Assembly (NCBI GenBank): GCA_003254905.1
Contig: QANU01095177.1
Location: 1 to 64,000, forward strand
DNA: 64,000 nt
Direction: 5' to 3'
Source: Nissolia schottii
Taxonomy: Eukaryota; Streptophyta; Magnoliopsida; Fabales; Fabaceae
Part shown: positions 45,251-58,558 of the stretch, in pieces
How positions within the stretch are numbered: the first letter of the stretch is position 1
How the letters are laid out: every line of letters begins with the position of its first letter
Made by a program: the position numbers and the translations under genes
The notes under the pieces: generated by a model
Database searches by the model: none
What the model was told of the DNA's origin: nothing
Seen by the model: only the letters and a program-made list of their open reading frames with translations

Positions 45251-48200
45251 ATATTTATGAACAAACTTCATGGTTTTGTGTGACTTAGAGAAGGGGGTTG
45301 AATCTAAGCAGATACGTTTTTAAAAAATCAAACTCTTTTTAGAAAAGTTATCTCCTAAATTTTTTGGAGATATCTCCTTATAGTCTGGGAGACAAGTTTT
45401 TTGAAAATGTTCTTTTTCTTAAACGAAAAACAAAATTTCTTTTGAAGGAAGGAAAATGTAAACAGTGAAGGGAAGAGACAATCACACCCAAAATTTATAC
45501 TGGTTCGATTCCTAAGAGTTAGGAATCCACGTCCAGTTCTTCAAACACTCAAATCACTTTTCTTTCAAAAACTTTCCAATACAAACACCAATTTCAAAAA
45601 CAAAACTCTCAAATGATCTAGATCAGAAAACACACTCTCAAGAACAAATAAACACACAAGTGGCACTTCAAGAAATGCTTTCTATACTCAGCATTTTTCA
45701 CTCTCAAAGTCTTTCAAGCAATAGAGCTTTTCTCACAAAAAAACAAATTTTGAACAAAGAGATTATATAAAGAACTTCAGATTGAACCTTGAGAGGAGAA
45801 AAAAGAATAGAATAATGGCTTTAGGTTGCAAGTATAATAGCAGGCTTTTTGGCTCTTTTCTTTTTTCAGCCTCAATAGGTCACATCATTTCCCTTTTTAT
45901 AATCAGAAAATTCTGACCGTTCGTCATTTAAAATTCAAAACGTTTGCAGGTGTAGGTGAGCTGTCTTCCTCTCATTTGCTCGTACATGTCCTTTTGTACA
46001 GGAAAAATCCTTTTATCCGTTGTGTAAAATTCTCTTCCATTTTTAAGGCGGCATCCTTTTCTCTCTCTTTCTTCACAATTCCGATGCCTTTTGTTTATTG
46101 TAGCATGTTTCCTTTTGAGAATTCTGACACCCTCTTGTTTGTAGCACGTTTACTTTCCATAATATTTTATTTCTTTATTCTCTCCAGCATTTATTGTTTT
46201 CACGACAACACGCTTTAAATTTCTGACTTTGCCTTCTCTCTCTCTTTCTTTCTTTAAGCATTTTGACACGTATTTTGTTGCTGCTTCACATTTCCTTCTT
46301 TTCAAAATATAGCATATATATAATTTTCTTTGCTCTTTCTATTGTCAAATATTTTTCCGGCTTGTCGGCACCATAAGAAACATATATATTTTTCTTCTCT
46401 TTCTTTTCATTTCAGCTTCAGTGCCTGCTACATTTTTCCTTTCCAATGCTTCCTAGTTACTTTGCTTTACTCCAACACGTTTCCTTTTCAGAAATTTCTT
46501 GCTGCACATTGCTCTTTCTCTTTTTTGTCACCATTAGCTTTTCTTTGACTTCTTTAGCATCCAATGCATTCTTAATTTCGGTGGCCAATATCTTGGCTTC
46601 AGTTTTTTTCTTTTCATTTTGGCCTGTGGATGATTGTGGGCTTAAACTTGAGCTGTCCATTTTTCATTTCTCAAATAAGGATTCAGTTTCCCTTTGGGCT
46701 TCAGACTACCCCACTTCCCTTTCTTAATTTTCCCAAAGAAAACGAATTGGGTTGTAGGTTCAGTTTTTGTTCCTATTTCTTTATTAAAAAAAAACTGAAC
46801 CCCCTTGGTTTGGTCCCTGATGCAAGTTTCCCATTCCTTTTCATCAGGAGCTCCTTGCATTAGTCACATCATCCTTGCTTTTTGACTTCTTTTCTTTGAA
46901 AGCAAAATTCTTTTTCCTTTTATTTTTTTTGTTGCCTCATAAAAAAAATAAAGCTGATGGCTACTTCTTTTAAAGTGAGTTGGGCCAATCAATTTGGGCT
47001 CCATCTGCTTCGGCTTTATTTCACACATAAAAACGAACAGGGCCTTAAAAGTCATTTTGCATAAATTATGGACTTAGGCTGCTCTTATTCTTTGTTCCAT
47101 TTGTCCATGTGTAAAAGATTATTCCCAAATATTGGCCAAGAAAATAATTTATCCTGAAACACTTGCACACACATGAGAAGGTTCATACAATATTTGCCAT
47201 CATCAAGTTAATTATTACAACTTGAATCAACAAAACTCATCTTATTTGTTCTCACCCCTACTCTCACACTCCTTTTATTCTTCTCCTGTTTATTTTTCTC
47301 TTTTTTCTGCTTTTTCTTATTTTTTTTATTTGTTTAGTATTTCTAGTTCATTTTTCTTCTTTACCATATACACTATTTTAATACTATTTAAAGACATACT
47401 ATACTATTACTAATAGATCAAGAGGCTTCAACAAATAATTGTTTTTTTTTATATCTTTAAATTTTATATATATATATATATATTTTAAGTTCGCGTATGG
47501 TTTTTATATTTCTCTTTGAATTTTTGAATTCCACAACCTACTGTTACAAAACTACAGAGTGAGGTTTATAAAAGAAACTCACGTTTGACGTTCCAAAAAG
47601 AGTGTGACCACTTTCCACGTTCTTATGCACAAAGCCGGTTATGGGAGACGGGAGGAGTGACTCGGTAAGGGAATTTATTTATTGCTCTTTATGTTTTTTC
47701 TTTTTTTTTTTGCGCTTAGAGTTGGAATTTATTTATTTATTTTTGGATATAAAAATTTATTTATACATCCATATAACTATATGTTTAATCTGTTGAATAC
47801 TTTTAAGGCACACTAGTGCTAATAATGCAATTGGAAGTGTTATTATTATGTCTGTCTGTCTGTCCTTGTAACGAAAGAGAAAGTGTCACCCCTTGACCTT
47901 GAATTGATTCTTTCCAACAAAACAAAACAAAACAAAGAAATAAGGAAGTTTCTGTCGACAAACACCGTCCTTTCCTTTACAAAATGGAAAAGGAAGCACA
48001 ACGCGAGCTGTGAGAATATCGGTTCTGATGCCAGGACTCGATAAATCATTTACACTTATAATACATCTCTTAATAAATATTATATTAAAAAATATTATTC
48101 ATTATATTAATTAAATCACATGACACATCAATTTATTATATTAAATCATAAATTATGGTAACATTTGATAAATTTATTTTTTAAAATTGTTAAAAACATA

Positions 48201-49600
48201 AAATTTTAGTAAAAGATAATATTTAGAACACCGACCAACCACAAAAAAGAAAGAGGGTAGAGGGGAGTTTGACGGGGCGGTTGAAGAAGCCATGGAGGAC
48301 GCTGTGGGTGATGGAGGAGACGGAGCAGAGGGAGGCGAGGAGGAGGAAGAGGGAGAAGGACACAGGAAGAAGAAGGAGGTGGGGTACTTGATGATGAACG
48401 GCAGTGAAAGAAGAGAAAGAGAGTGCTTGATTTAGTAGTGATCAAGACACATACAGTTGGATATTTCAATCTGTAATCAATAAAATAATTTCATATGGAT
48501 TTAGTCGTTTATACCACTAATTTTTTATATTTTATTTCATAAAAATCATTTAGATAGATGTTTCCGTTTCTAAACCCATCTATAAATTTGTCTGTCAATA
48601 AATAAAAAACAAATTAGACAAATTTTAAGACCGTTTATTGTATTTGTCTATAAAAATATAATGACTTACAAAAAAAGTTTATCTTTTTGTTACAGACAGA
48701 AAAATTTGTCTATACAGACAGATTTATTCATCTATAAAATTCACTTATATTTAACATTTTTTTAGTAGTAGTTACAAATTTTAGTCACCGCATTTAATTT
48801 ACATCTTGTTGATATTATTCTTTTATAGATTATAGAGTTGGTCAAACATTTGATTTGAAAATTAAAAAAGATAAACTAAAATACAGATTAAGCACGTTCA
48901 CTAATTTAAATTTGATTTCGAGATTAAATAACTCTCAAGGAAAATTATTAATAATAATATAGATAATAGAGTACGTACACTTGTAGATAACTTTGTAGAT
49001 CAAAATATTATTGTGAAGTATATATAATAAATTTTATAAATAAACTATTATTGTTTCTTAGCAGCATTTGGTAAACGTCTTGATACAAAAAATATAGAGA
49101 CACAGAAAGACACATCTCTTTCATTCATCCATTTTAAAGGTACGGCAGTTATGTGTCACTTGCGTCTCAGACATCTTTTTTATATTTTTCTTTTTTAGAT
49201 ATATAAAAATTAATTAAAAAATTATCGTAAGACAAAAGTAATTTTAAGTTTTATGTTTCCTTCTTCTTTTCTAAACATGTTTCTACCTTCACTGTCTCCA
49301 TATTTTCTGTCACAAATGCTTACCGAACCGTGCCTATAGCTTGACATATACGTAACTTCTTAATAAATAAAAATATGCATGTGTATATACCAAAACCTAG
49401 TCTATATATATACATTTTTTTTTATAGAAGGCCAATTTTTCATGTGCCAAGTTAATATGTATAATTGAGTCAACTTCCATATTCACAATATATATCCCAG
49501 GGGTAAGCCATAAACTTGGTATATCCCAAACTCAAAATTAGTTGTAGCTAGCCGATTTTTTACTTATTTATGGCCCCAAAATAAATATAATCTTATAGTG
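45251..49600. other. Long AT-rich region without a supported gene
   Basis: The block from about 45270 (GTGACTTAGAGAAGGGGGTT) to about 47220 reads like a diverged high-copy repeat but I found no matching ends. A (TA)n run lies at 47468-47482. At 48250-48440 a purine-rich tract has several open frames; one minus frame (LLLASLCSVSSITHSVLHGF) looks like a membrane-protein fragment but is short and has no neighbours. Repeated GTCTATAAA motifs occur at 48540-48750. Confidence 0.45.
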
Positions 49601-50425
49601 TGGTGCGTTGAAAAAAATTACGGATGTATGAGGTTTTTTTTTCCTTCTAAAATCGTCACTCTCTGTGGCAATGGCGATTTCAGACATCTGATTTTTATTT
49701 TATTTTTAGTCTGAAATCGCCACCCAGGGTGACAATTTCAGACAAAAAATAATTTTTTTTTAAAAAAGGCTCTGAAATCTCCACAATGTATAGTAATTTC
49801 AGAGCCTGAAATCACCATACATCATGGAGATTTCAGGTTTTGAAATTACTATATATTGTGGCGATTTCAGAGTAAAAAAAAATAAAATATTTAATTTCGA
49901 GTCTATAAAAGAGAAGTGAAGAGCTGAGTCCATAGCTCATTCACTCATTCACTCTCTTCTTTCTTACTGTCATTCTTGAATTCTTCTGCTTCCTCCTCTT
50001 TAGCAGTTTTTGGTTAATTTCTTCTCTTGCTGATTGAGTGGTAATATTCATAGTGTGATTATTTTTTAGTTTTGAGACAAGAAAATGGATAGTGGAGATG
50101 TTGCTGCATAAATTTTTTATTTTTTATGCGGGACCAAGTCACCAGACGTAGGGTTATGGTTAGATTAGAGGTTAATGTCATCATCATTAGAATAATAATA
50201 ATAAAAATACAATTTTACAATGAAAGATAACAATGAAAATTATAATCACATGCACAATTTGTTCAATTTTGACGGGTACAGGCACATTCATAGTTGTTCA
50301 TGAAAATAATAATAATAATAATATAATAATATTATTATTATTATAATAATAATAATTATATATATATGTTACATAATAACAATGTGTACATATGTGTATA
50401 TATATAAATAATAATAATAATAATT

Positions 50426-50456
<31 letters not shown>

Positions 50457-50474
50457 TTCATGGACCGTGTGTGT

Positions 50475-50514
<40 letters not shown>

Positions 50515-51430
50515 CACATATTATTATTATTATTGTTAAAAAATTAATTATAATTACAAAAAATGCTCTATCACTTACGGTTAAATATTGATAATTTTTT
50601 TATAGATTAAATAATTATTTTTTAATAATAATAATAATAATAATAAGTAACGAATGAAAATGAAAATGAATATAACAATAATAATAATAAAAATGAATGA
50701 ATGATAATAATAATAATATAAATTTAAACCTGATTGTTCTGCAATATATTTTTTGAGATGTATAACAACGGGTTCATAGTGTCATCTCCCCTTTCTCACC
50801 ATCGTGATGATTTTTTCCCCCTAAACTACAGATATAAAATTTACACTGTCATTGTTATCACTTATTTAAAATGAAAAAATTAATAACTTAGTTGTAAAAA
50901 AAATAAGTTAAAACTACAATGAAAAGCAAAAAAATAATTATGTACATAAGCAAAACTAACAAAATTGTACCAGCCAAGATGTGAAATGGAGGCAAGAAAA
51001 AAAATTAAAGAAAGCAAAAATGGGGAGAAGTTTTCGGAGAAGAAGAAGGAGAACGAGGAGAGGTGGGGGACCATTGGAAATATGGGGATATATAGAATAG
51101 CGAGTGAAGAGGAATGGAGGAATAGCTCAGGTCCGCAAGGGGGAAGGAACGATGCTCCACTGCCGCACAGAAGCCTGAAATCGCTGGGGCCCACGACGAT
51201 TTTAGAGCGGCGCATTGACCGATGCCACGTGTCATCTCCCCCGCGTTTCGCTCGTCGCATTTGTCCCCCCTGCCCACTGCATGTCACCTACACACTGTCA
51301 CTCTCTAAAATTGCCATGGGCCCTGACATTTTCAGGCCTTTTTTTATTTTTATTTTCTGAAATCGTCCTAAACAGTGACGATTTCAGAGATTTGTCCCAT
51401 ACTTTCATAATTTTTCATTCCAATCCATAT
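49600..51430. mobile_element. Putative foldback element bounded by CTGAAATCG palindrome arrays
   Basis: Five consecutive 32-36-bp hairpins lie at 49645-49875 (for example GTCTGAAATCGCCAC / GTGACAATTTCAGAC) and three at 51175-51392 (TCTGAAATCGTCC / AGTGACGATTTCAGA). The outermost sequences AAAAAAATTACGGATGTATGAG and CCATACTTTCATAATTTTTC are inverted relative to each other with mismatches. A TATA-like CTATAAAAG sits near 49905. The interior is dominated by (TAA)n repeats. No transposase-like frame is present. The unity of the element is inference. Confidence 0.45.
50280..50720. repeat. (TAA)n / (TA)n microsatellite cluster
   Basis: Successive runs of AAT and ATT trinucleotides in both orientations, with (TA)n stretches at about 50355 and 50430-50452, cover some 440 bp. 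Confidence 0.9.
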
Positions 51431-53396
51431 ATTCGAATTTTTTTCCCCCTAAAACCCACCTAAATGTAAAAAGCCCTTAGCTAGCATCACTCATTTTCAA
51501 CTTAACAAGCACGGTGTCTGTCAAATCACATCTTTAATCTTTTACTTTTATAAAAATGAGTATTATCTTAATTGAAGATGAATATCAATAAAGTATTGGG
51601 CAGGAATGCTTGATACTTGATCATCATTTCAAAGTAATAAAAAAAAAATAGAATCAATCGGAATTCATCCCAAACCAAATCAAAAATATTATATACTTAG
51701 TCTTTACAAAGTCAAAAGAGAATCTATCATAATACATTTATATGTACTCCAAGTAATTCAAAAAATGGTGAATAGATATATTGTTTCATAACTTCAATCG
51801 ACATATTTGTGTATGCTTGCTTTCTCCACGATCAATGTATTGTTGTTTACTGTGTTACCTATTGTGACAAAATGTAAATTCAATTAATAAGACTACAACA
51901 TCATAGTGACTAGAAAACACCTCAATAATCCAAGGGATAAAAAAGGAAAAACATATCAAAAACCAAAAAAAAAAATCTTATTTGAAAAAGTTCTGTAAAC
52001 TCTCTTCCAAATCTCCACTCACTTTGTTTCATTAGTGTTTCCTCACAATTTTTTTGAATGTAAGAACAACATTGATCATGCAAGGCCAATGAAAAAATAG
52101 TTAATACAATAACATCTGGAGCATTTAAAAATTTAAAAAAAAAAATAGAGGAACTAAGAAAGTTACATACGTCACAAGAAGTAAAATGTAACTTAACGGC
52201 GGTTATTTTGCAGCGATTTGTGTAATCAACTCTGGTCATAGCAGCGGTTCCGATTTAACTGTCGCAGATTTCTTGTAATTACTCGGGCTATTTCTTGTAC
52301 AAGCACTGAAAATCTAGTTCAAAGCGGCCGTTTTGGAGCCTAAGTCTAACCGTTGCAAAATCGTTAATGAAAATATAAAAAGTAAAAAATAAAATAGAAA
52401 GCCAAAAAGACTGCATGATCCTCTCACACTCTCTTTCACCTAACTTAGCATCATGCGCTCACTTCGATGTTACTCTCGTCAGCAACACAAGTCTTCACCG
52501 GCGACGCGAGTTCTCACCGGCGACGTGAGACTTCTCTCCAGCGATGCGAGAACCTTATCTTCTCCTATCCTCTCTGACACAATTGCAGAAATCTCTTTCC
52601 CTTTCTCAGTCGCAATTTCGCGACTCTCTTTGCAACTCTCTCTCTCCCCCCGGTGTTTCTCTTAGCGTCGTTGCCTCCGTCTCAATGCCGCTACTCGTGC
52701 ATCACCATGGCTGAGGCGCTTCCGACACCAGTAAAACCCTTGGGTGATTTCCATGGTGAGATTTCATTGTAAATCTAATCTCATCTCAACTGAGATTCTG
52801 CAACTTATTAATTTAGGTATTCCAAATTTAATTTCATTTTTTTAATTCGTCATTTGAAGTGACAGACCTAAGCACATGCGATTGGAAGAGACGAGAGAAA
52901 AGAATTCTATTCAAGAATGATCTATGGAAAAGTTGGGAGTTGTATCACTCACACAAGTCTGATCTGTTCTAATATTTTGGAGTATCGTCTTAAACAGGTT
53001 CAACTTCTTATTTTCTCTACTTTGAATATTTTCAATACAAAACATTAACCCCCTTTTGAAGTAGGTATGGTTGGATCAACTGTTTTCTTAACTTGAGAGG
53101 AATTTTGAATTATACTGTTATTTTGACCTTGCAATATAGCACAATAAATCAAAGTAGATAGTTATTTTTTTATTGCAATGCTTTTGAAGAAAGTGGGGAC
53201 ATTGTTGTGTAAGCATGCAATCAAAATTGAAGGTATTGTGGCCTTTATTTTGCAAGCACTCAATTAATTAGCACAATGCAATGCAACAGAAATGAAATGT
53301 AGGAGTACTAGTGTGTGCTGGTGACCAATTGTTTAGAACTTCCATGTTTGCTGATAATGGAAGTGATTTTTCCATACTGCAATTTTTTTTGTAAAG
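51431..53396. other. AT-rich region, CACTA-like remnant, GC-richer block
   Basis: At 52172-52285 a small remnant starts CACAAGAAGTAAAATG and ends AGATTTCTTGTAAT with GCGGTT motifs inside, like a decayed CACTA-type MITE. The block 52450-52740 has a repeated CACCGGCGACGYGAG motif and an open frame without recognisable domain. Nothing else is supported. Confidence 0.4.
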
Positions 53397-54800
53397 ATGC
53401 TGTCAAGGACACTAATTCTGCATGGAGCTAGGCCCTCTAGGGTAGAGAACCAATATGCTATTGATGCTTGTATTGTTGGAATGTTGGGTGATCCAAAGGA
53501 GGTTTGTAATTTCTTCCCTATGATATCTTGTCCTTCTTAGTGGTTGAACTTTGAATTATATCAACACATAAAACTTTTGATTATCATGACCCCAAATTTT
53601 TTCATAGATTATAGCTAAATTGATAAGCATCTCCCAGTTGCTACAGGCTAGATATGGCATTATTGAGGTGCATTTCCTATCCTTTAATCCGGTGGACAAG
53701 CGTACAACCATAACATACATAGACACAAAGGGAAATTGGCACCAAGTAAGCAAAGGGGCACCAGAGGAGGTAAATAGATCTTTTAGTCGTCATACTAAAC
53801 AGACAATTTCACAATTCATAATTTTAAAGGAAGAAAAAAAATCCACTTTATTGAATTTGATTGATATTGAGGTAAAATGTTTATGTCAATTGTAGAGCAC
53901 AAATATGAGATAGTAAAGAGACTCCAAGACAGGAAGCATATATGTGGGATGACTGGAGATGGTGTCAATGATGCTCCTGCCTTGAAAAGAGCAGATATTG
54001 GAATTGCAGTGGCCGAGACAACGGATGCAGCTCCGACATAGTCTTCACAAGGCCTGGTTTGAGTGTGATTGTGAGCACAATCTTGACCATCAGAGCCATT
54101 TTTCAGAGAATGAAGAACTACAACGTTTATAATGTTTCAATAACAATCTAAATTGTGTTGGGCTTTTTGCTGCTTGCTCTCATTTGGAAATTTGATTTCT
54201 CGCCTTTCATGGTTTTGATCATTGCCATACTAAATGATGAGACTATCATGACCATTTCCAATGACAGGGTGAAGTCATCTCCTGTACTAGATTCATGGAA
54301 GCTGAGAGAGATTTTCCCCACGAGCATTGTTCTTAGTGCCTATCTGGCTATTATGATTGTTATCTTCTATTGGGCTAGTGTTGAATTTGATTTCTTCTCG
54401 GTTAGTTACAGAGTAAAAACAAATAAAACAAAAAAAATATATGTAGCTACGCTATTTGAGGCTGAACTTGTACACACAAATAATTGCAGGTAAAATTTGG
54501 TGTGAGATCTATTAGGGACAACGAACATGAGCTCACTACAGTTGTTACCTTCAATTGAGTATTAAGCCAAACCCTCATCTTTGTTACACGGTCAAGGAGT
54601 TGGTCCTTTATTGAACGTCCTAGCCTCCTCCTTATTGTTGTATTTCTGAATAATTTCTTAGATTGTCACACTCATAGCTATGTATGCAAATTGGGACTTT
54701 GCACATGAGAAGAATTGGATGGGGATTTCTAGTGAAAATGCTTACCTACATCATTTTTGTGCCACTTATGTGAAGCTAAATTCATACAAATGTAGCCATC
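53397..54800 (+). pseudogene. Plasma-membrane H+-ATPase pseudogene
   Basis: Four remnants keep exon borders: 53397-53501 ([20 protein letters not shown]), 53647-53769 ([33 protein letters not shown]), 53896-54400 ([30 protein letters not shown], then [20 protein letters not shown]) and 54490 onward ([30 protein letters not shown]). This is the P3A ATPase that pumps protons from the cytosol. The N-terminal half with the phosphorylated DKTGT motif is absent, and an exon of more than 100 residues is missing between the second and third remnants. Bases are lost around TDAA..SDIV, and several stops follow. It cannot make a pump. Confidence 0.88.
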
Positions 54801-57286
54801 TTGTTTCTTTCCTTCTAATCTCAGGCAGGCAGGACTGCCATATTGTTTGACAAGGCTTCTTAAGCAGTTGAAAAATATTTGGGTAATTGACAGGTGAAGC
54901 CATGTGAATGTTTTAATATGTATTTGTATGTAAAGAAATATGATTGATTGTTCCTTACTCTAATATTTGACTTCTGTCTTGGTTGATTAACAGGTCTCGT
55001 GGGCAGCATGCAGTTCTTCTTGCTGGTTTTGTATTCTGTTTTTGCATCTTGTATTGGTCACCAAATTGCATTTTGAACACTGTTGGTGAGTTTCCTTCTC
55101 TTCTTACATTTTTCTGCATAATCTGAGTAACTTTGACTTTTGTTTCTCTATTGGACTGCCTTAGCACACATGACACCATTATATATTGTTCCTTCAACAA
55201 CTACCATGAAGTGAATATGTTGCAGGTGAATAATCTGTGAATCAAGAATGGCAAACGCATCTCATTTACTCAATCACTTAAAAAAGGTAAATTTCATCAT
55301 CACCCATGATAAGCATATTTTTTCTTTCTCGCTTTAGCTTACATTGCCTATTTTAGTGTCAACATAATCTTTTGACCAATTAGAGGTTAGGACTTTAATA
55401 GAAAGTGTTAGATGTCTTTTGAGTAAGAAAATAAAACAAATTGTAACCTTGTTTTTGAAAGTAAAATATAAGGATGAGTGAATGGCTTTTCTTTGTTTCT
55501 TTCTTTTAGAAAATGTTACTTCAACCTTTGCCTTTGATATCACATGGGAATATGAGAAACGTGTTAAAGATAGAGAAAAAAAATATCTTTAACTATGAAA
55601 TAGAACTTAAATGTTTCGAAAAAAGTTTTTTCTGAGACAAAAAAATTTACTTCATTTGTCTGATTTCGTTTGTTAAAAATCGTGCTTAGTGGCAAGAGAC
55701 CTCTTCAGGCAGTTGAAAGCTTAGAAACTTGCAATCAGAGTTGCTAGAACTCTGTTCAAAACATGTTGGTAATATTTAACCATTCTTTCTTTTAATGCAT
55801 TAGACTAAGAAATTTAAATAGTTTCAAGCATTAAACAATTGCACTTGTGTAGTGTTTCTCATTAATATATAGTTTTTCTTTTAATTTTATTGGGATGCTT
55901 TTGGATTTGAAATATATGAAAATGAACAATGGATAAATGGGCATTTAATGCTAGTTATTCCTACGCCTTTCCCTGTTGTTATTATATATTATTTTTATAT
56001 ATTTTTGTGTGTGTGTGTGTGTTTTCACAAAATACGTTTAGCAACCATTCTAATCGCTACCTGTTTTAAACTATTGTAAAATTGTTTTTTTTGTTGTAGT
56101 GTTATTACCAAAAGCTTCACTCCAATAACTTGCATTAATTTATAAGTTGCTGCCGTGGAAAGGATGCAAAAGCGGTTACTTTCATGGGAATTGCAAGGCT
56201 GAAGAAAAGACACTTATTCAAGCTAAAAATGGAAAAGAATTTTGAAGATATATGATACACTAGTGAAGTATAGTCACAAGAAGTGCTCCAAGGAATTTTT
56301 TTTGGTTATTTTCTAATGATAGAATCCTTGAGGATGATTCAAAACTATATATATATATAAAAGGAGAAAGAGAAACAAAACGTGAATTTCTATTTAAGAG
56401 TGACAGGGAGAGATGTAGAAGCTTCACTCCAATTGAGAGATGTACAAAAAGAAAAATATATAATTTTAATTGCCTTCAATCCCATCCATTTTAATTGAAT
56501 TTGATCATTTGAATAAAACATTAATAAAGATTCTATTTCATTTGACATAATTTCATTTGTTAATCTTTTAGAAGTTAATCTAATCCATTCATATAGTTTT
56601 AGAGGGAAGTGAATGCTTATTAGAGTGTCACATTAACATGATTTTGGCTCCTATTCCATGCCTATTAGAGGAAGGGAGATGGAGGTTACGAATTTAGAGA
56701 AAGAGGAGGCTGGAAGATAGGAGTTAAATAGATTGTTCGGGGAAGGAAATAAATTTAATTATTATTAATTCTAGTCCTTTTAATTGAATTTGACTATTTG
56801 ATTAAAACATTTTTGACTATTTGATTAAAACATTAATGGAGATTTTATTTCATCTAATCTAATTTCATCCATTAATTTTTTAGAAGTTAATACGACTCGT
56901 TCATACAATTCTAGAGGAAAGAGAATGCTTATTAGAATGTCACACTCAAATCTCATGCCTATTAGAATATTAATATGATATGATATTTATTTTCAATTGA
57001 GAGAAAGAGGTGAATGAGAGTTGTGAAAATCCCATGAGAGAGAAAGAGAGGGGTTAGAAGAGGGGAATCAAAGAAATTGTATGAGGAAGAAAATAATTTC
57101 AATTGTTTTCATTTCCATTAAATTTGATTAAAACATTAATGAGTATTCTATTTCATCTGACCTAATATCATTCGTTAATTTTTTTAAATTTAATTTGATC
57201 TATTCATACAATTTTAGAAGAAAAAAATGTTTATTAGAGTATCATATTAGCATGATTTCACTTTCATTCTATGCCTGTTAGGATAT
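54801..57286. other. AT-rich region with a CACTA-like terminus
   Basis: TTTTTTTTGTTGTAGTG at 56085-56101 looks like a CACTA right end, with TAGCGATTAG / GGTTGCTAAACG-type text just inside, but no left terminus was identified. The copies GAGTTAAT..GATTYTATTTCATYTGA recur at about 56530, 56830 and 57140, forming a loose tandem repeat of about 300 bp. No gene is supported. Confidence 0.4.
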
Positions 57287-57295
57287 TAATATTAT

Positions 57296-57511
57296 CAAAA
57301 ATGCTACATGTACACCCAATTTCATACACTCATACATACACCATTAATAATGCACAAACTTTATTCTCACGAGTGCACAAACATTACAAACTTGTAAATA
57401 ATACTCTCAACTATACTTAGTTAAGTGCACAAACATTAAATGAGTTAAAACACAAACTTTATGTATATAAATACGAGGTGTATGATTTTTGGTGTACGTG
57501 TAGCAGAACTC
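57296..57511. mobile_element. Mutator-type MITE, copy 1 (9-bp TSD TAATATTAT)
   Basis: The 216-bp element starts CAAAAATGCTACATGTACAC and ends GTGTACGTGTAGCAGAACTC. TSDs lie at 57287-57295 and 57512-57520. A 9-bp duplication is typical of Mutator-superfamily elements. Confidence 0.8.
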
Positions 57512-57520
57512 TAATATTAT

Positions 57521-58549
57521 AATATTAATTAATATGATATGAATGCCAATATTAAAAAATATACTCACACCATATATATATATATATATATATATAATTG
57601 CAAAATAAGCTTACACATTTTCTTTTGGTATTGAAAACTTACACGTATTTTAATACATTTAGCTTCACAAATATACTGAATGTGGCCCAAACCCATGACC
57701 ATGTTCATAGTTGGAATGACTATCGTGAATGAATACTCATGGGATCCCTATATGTTGGGGCGTCAAAGGGTCCGGTCAAAATTGTGCCTATTTTAGGATC
57801 TGACTCGTTTATGATTGATCTGCGAGCCTAAATGGCTAACCTGCCAATCCGTTTATTTTTTTAAAAAAAAATTAAAAATTTTAGTCTATTTTTTATGATT
57901 TAAATTTAAAGTTGTGAATAAATATGAGCAGTTATTTTTAACTATTTTTTATCATCCATCTATTAATTAATTAGAAAGAAATAGTTTTTGTAAAATTTGA
58001 GGATCCATTTCTGATGATAATAAATAGAGAAAAATTAAGGTTTTGTGATTTTTTTCGTCTTTATCTCTTTATTGTGGTTACGAAATCTTTAATTTTAGAT
58101 AAATATACAAATAGTAGCATTTTTCAATTAAGAAGTTATTTGCAAAACTTTGATAGAAAAAAAGGGATAACAAGAGAATGCATTTAATTAACATCTAGAG
58201 TCTAAACCAGCTCGATGATCAACAAGTTTTAAAATATCTAAAAAAATATTTTAATTATAACTGAAACAACTTAGCAATTTAGTTTGCAATTTGGGCTTCA
58301 AGATGAAGATCTAAAACTTCAATTTGGGCTTCAATTTGAAGGTGATGTATCAATTATCATGTAATTTTATTAACTTAATTTTTAAAAATAACAATTTGGT
58401 TTTTGATTTTTGATTTTAAAAAAAATTTCACGAGCCGGACTATTTTTTTTCAAATTTTCACAAACACACTTTTTACATATAAATTCATCCATTTAACCAG
58501 ATAAATGAGTCAGACTATGGGTCAGACACATTTTAAGAATCCTACCTAT
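57521..58549. other. AT-rich spacer between the two MITEs
   Basis: It contains a (TA)n run at about 57572-57596 and no supported gene. Confidence 0.5.
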
Positions 58550-58558
58550 ATGTTACAT

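Noticed and set aside
48206..48469. Purine-rich tract with several open frames, one resembling a membrane protein fragment
   Set aside because: It is short, has no neighbouring exon or domain, and both strands are open; the evidence is too weak for a gene call.
52453..52665. Plus-strand frame with Ser/Leu-rich text before the H+-ATPase pseudogene
   Set aside because: It comes from a repeated CACCGGCGACG motif and lacks similarity to the N-terminus of an H+-ATPase.
52290..56101. Idea that a CACTA element captured the H+-ATPase fragment
   Set aside because: A right-end-like TTGTTGTAGTG exists at 56101, but no matching left terminus or 3-bp duplication was found (AAG against TTA at the best candidate).
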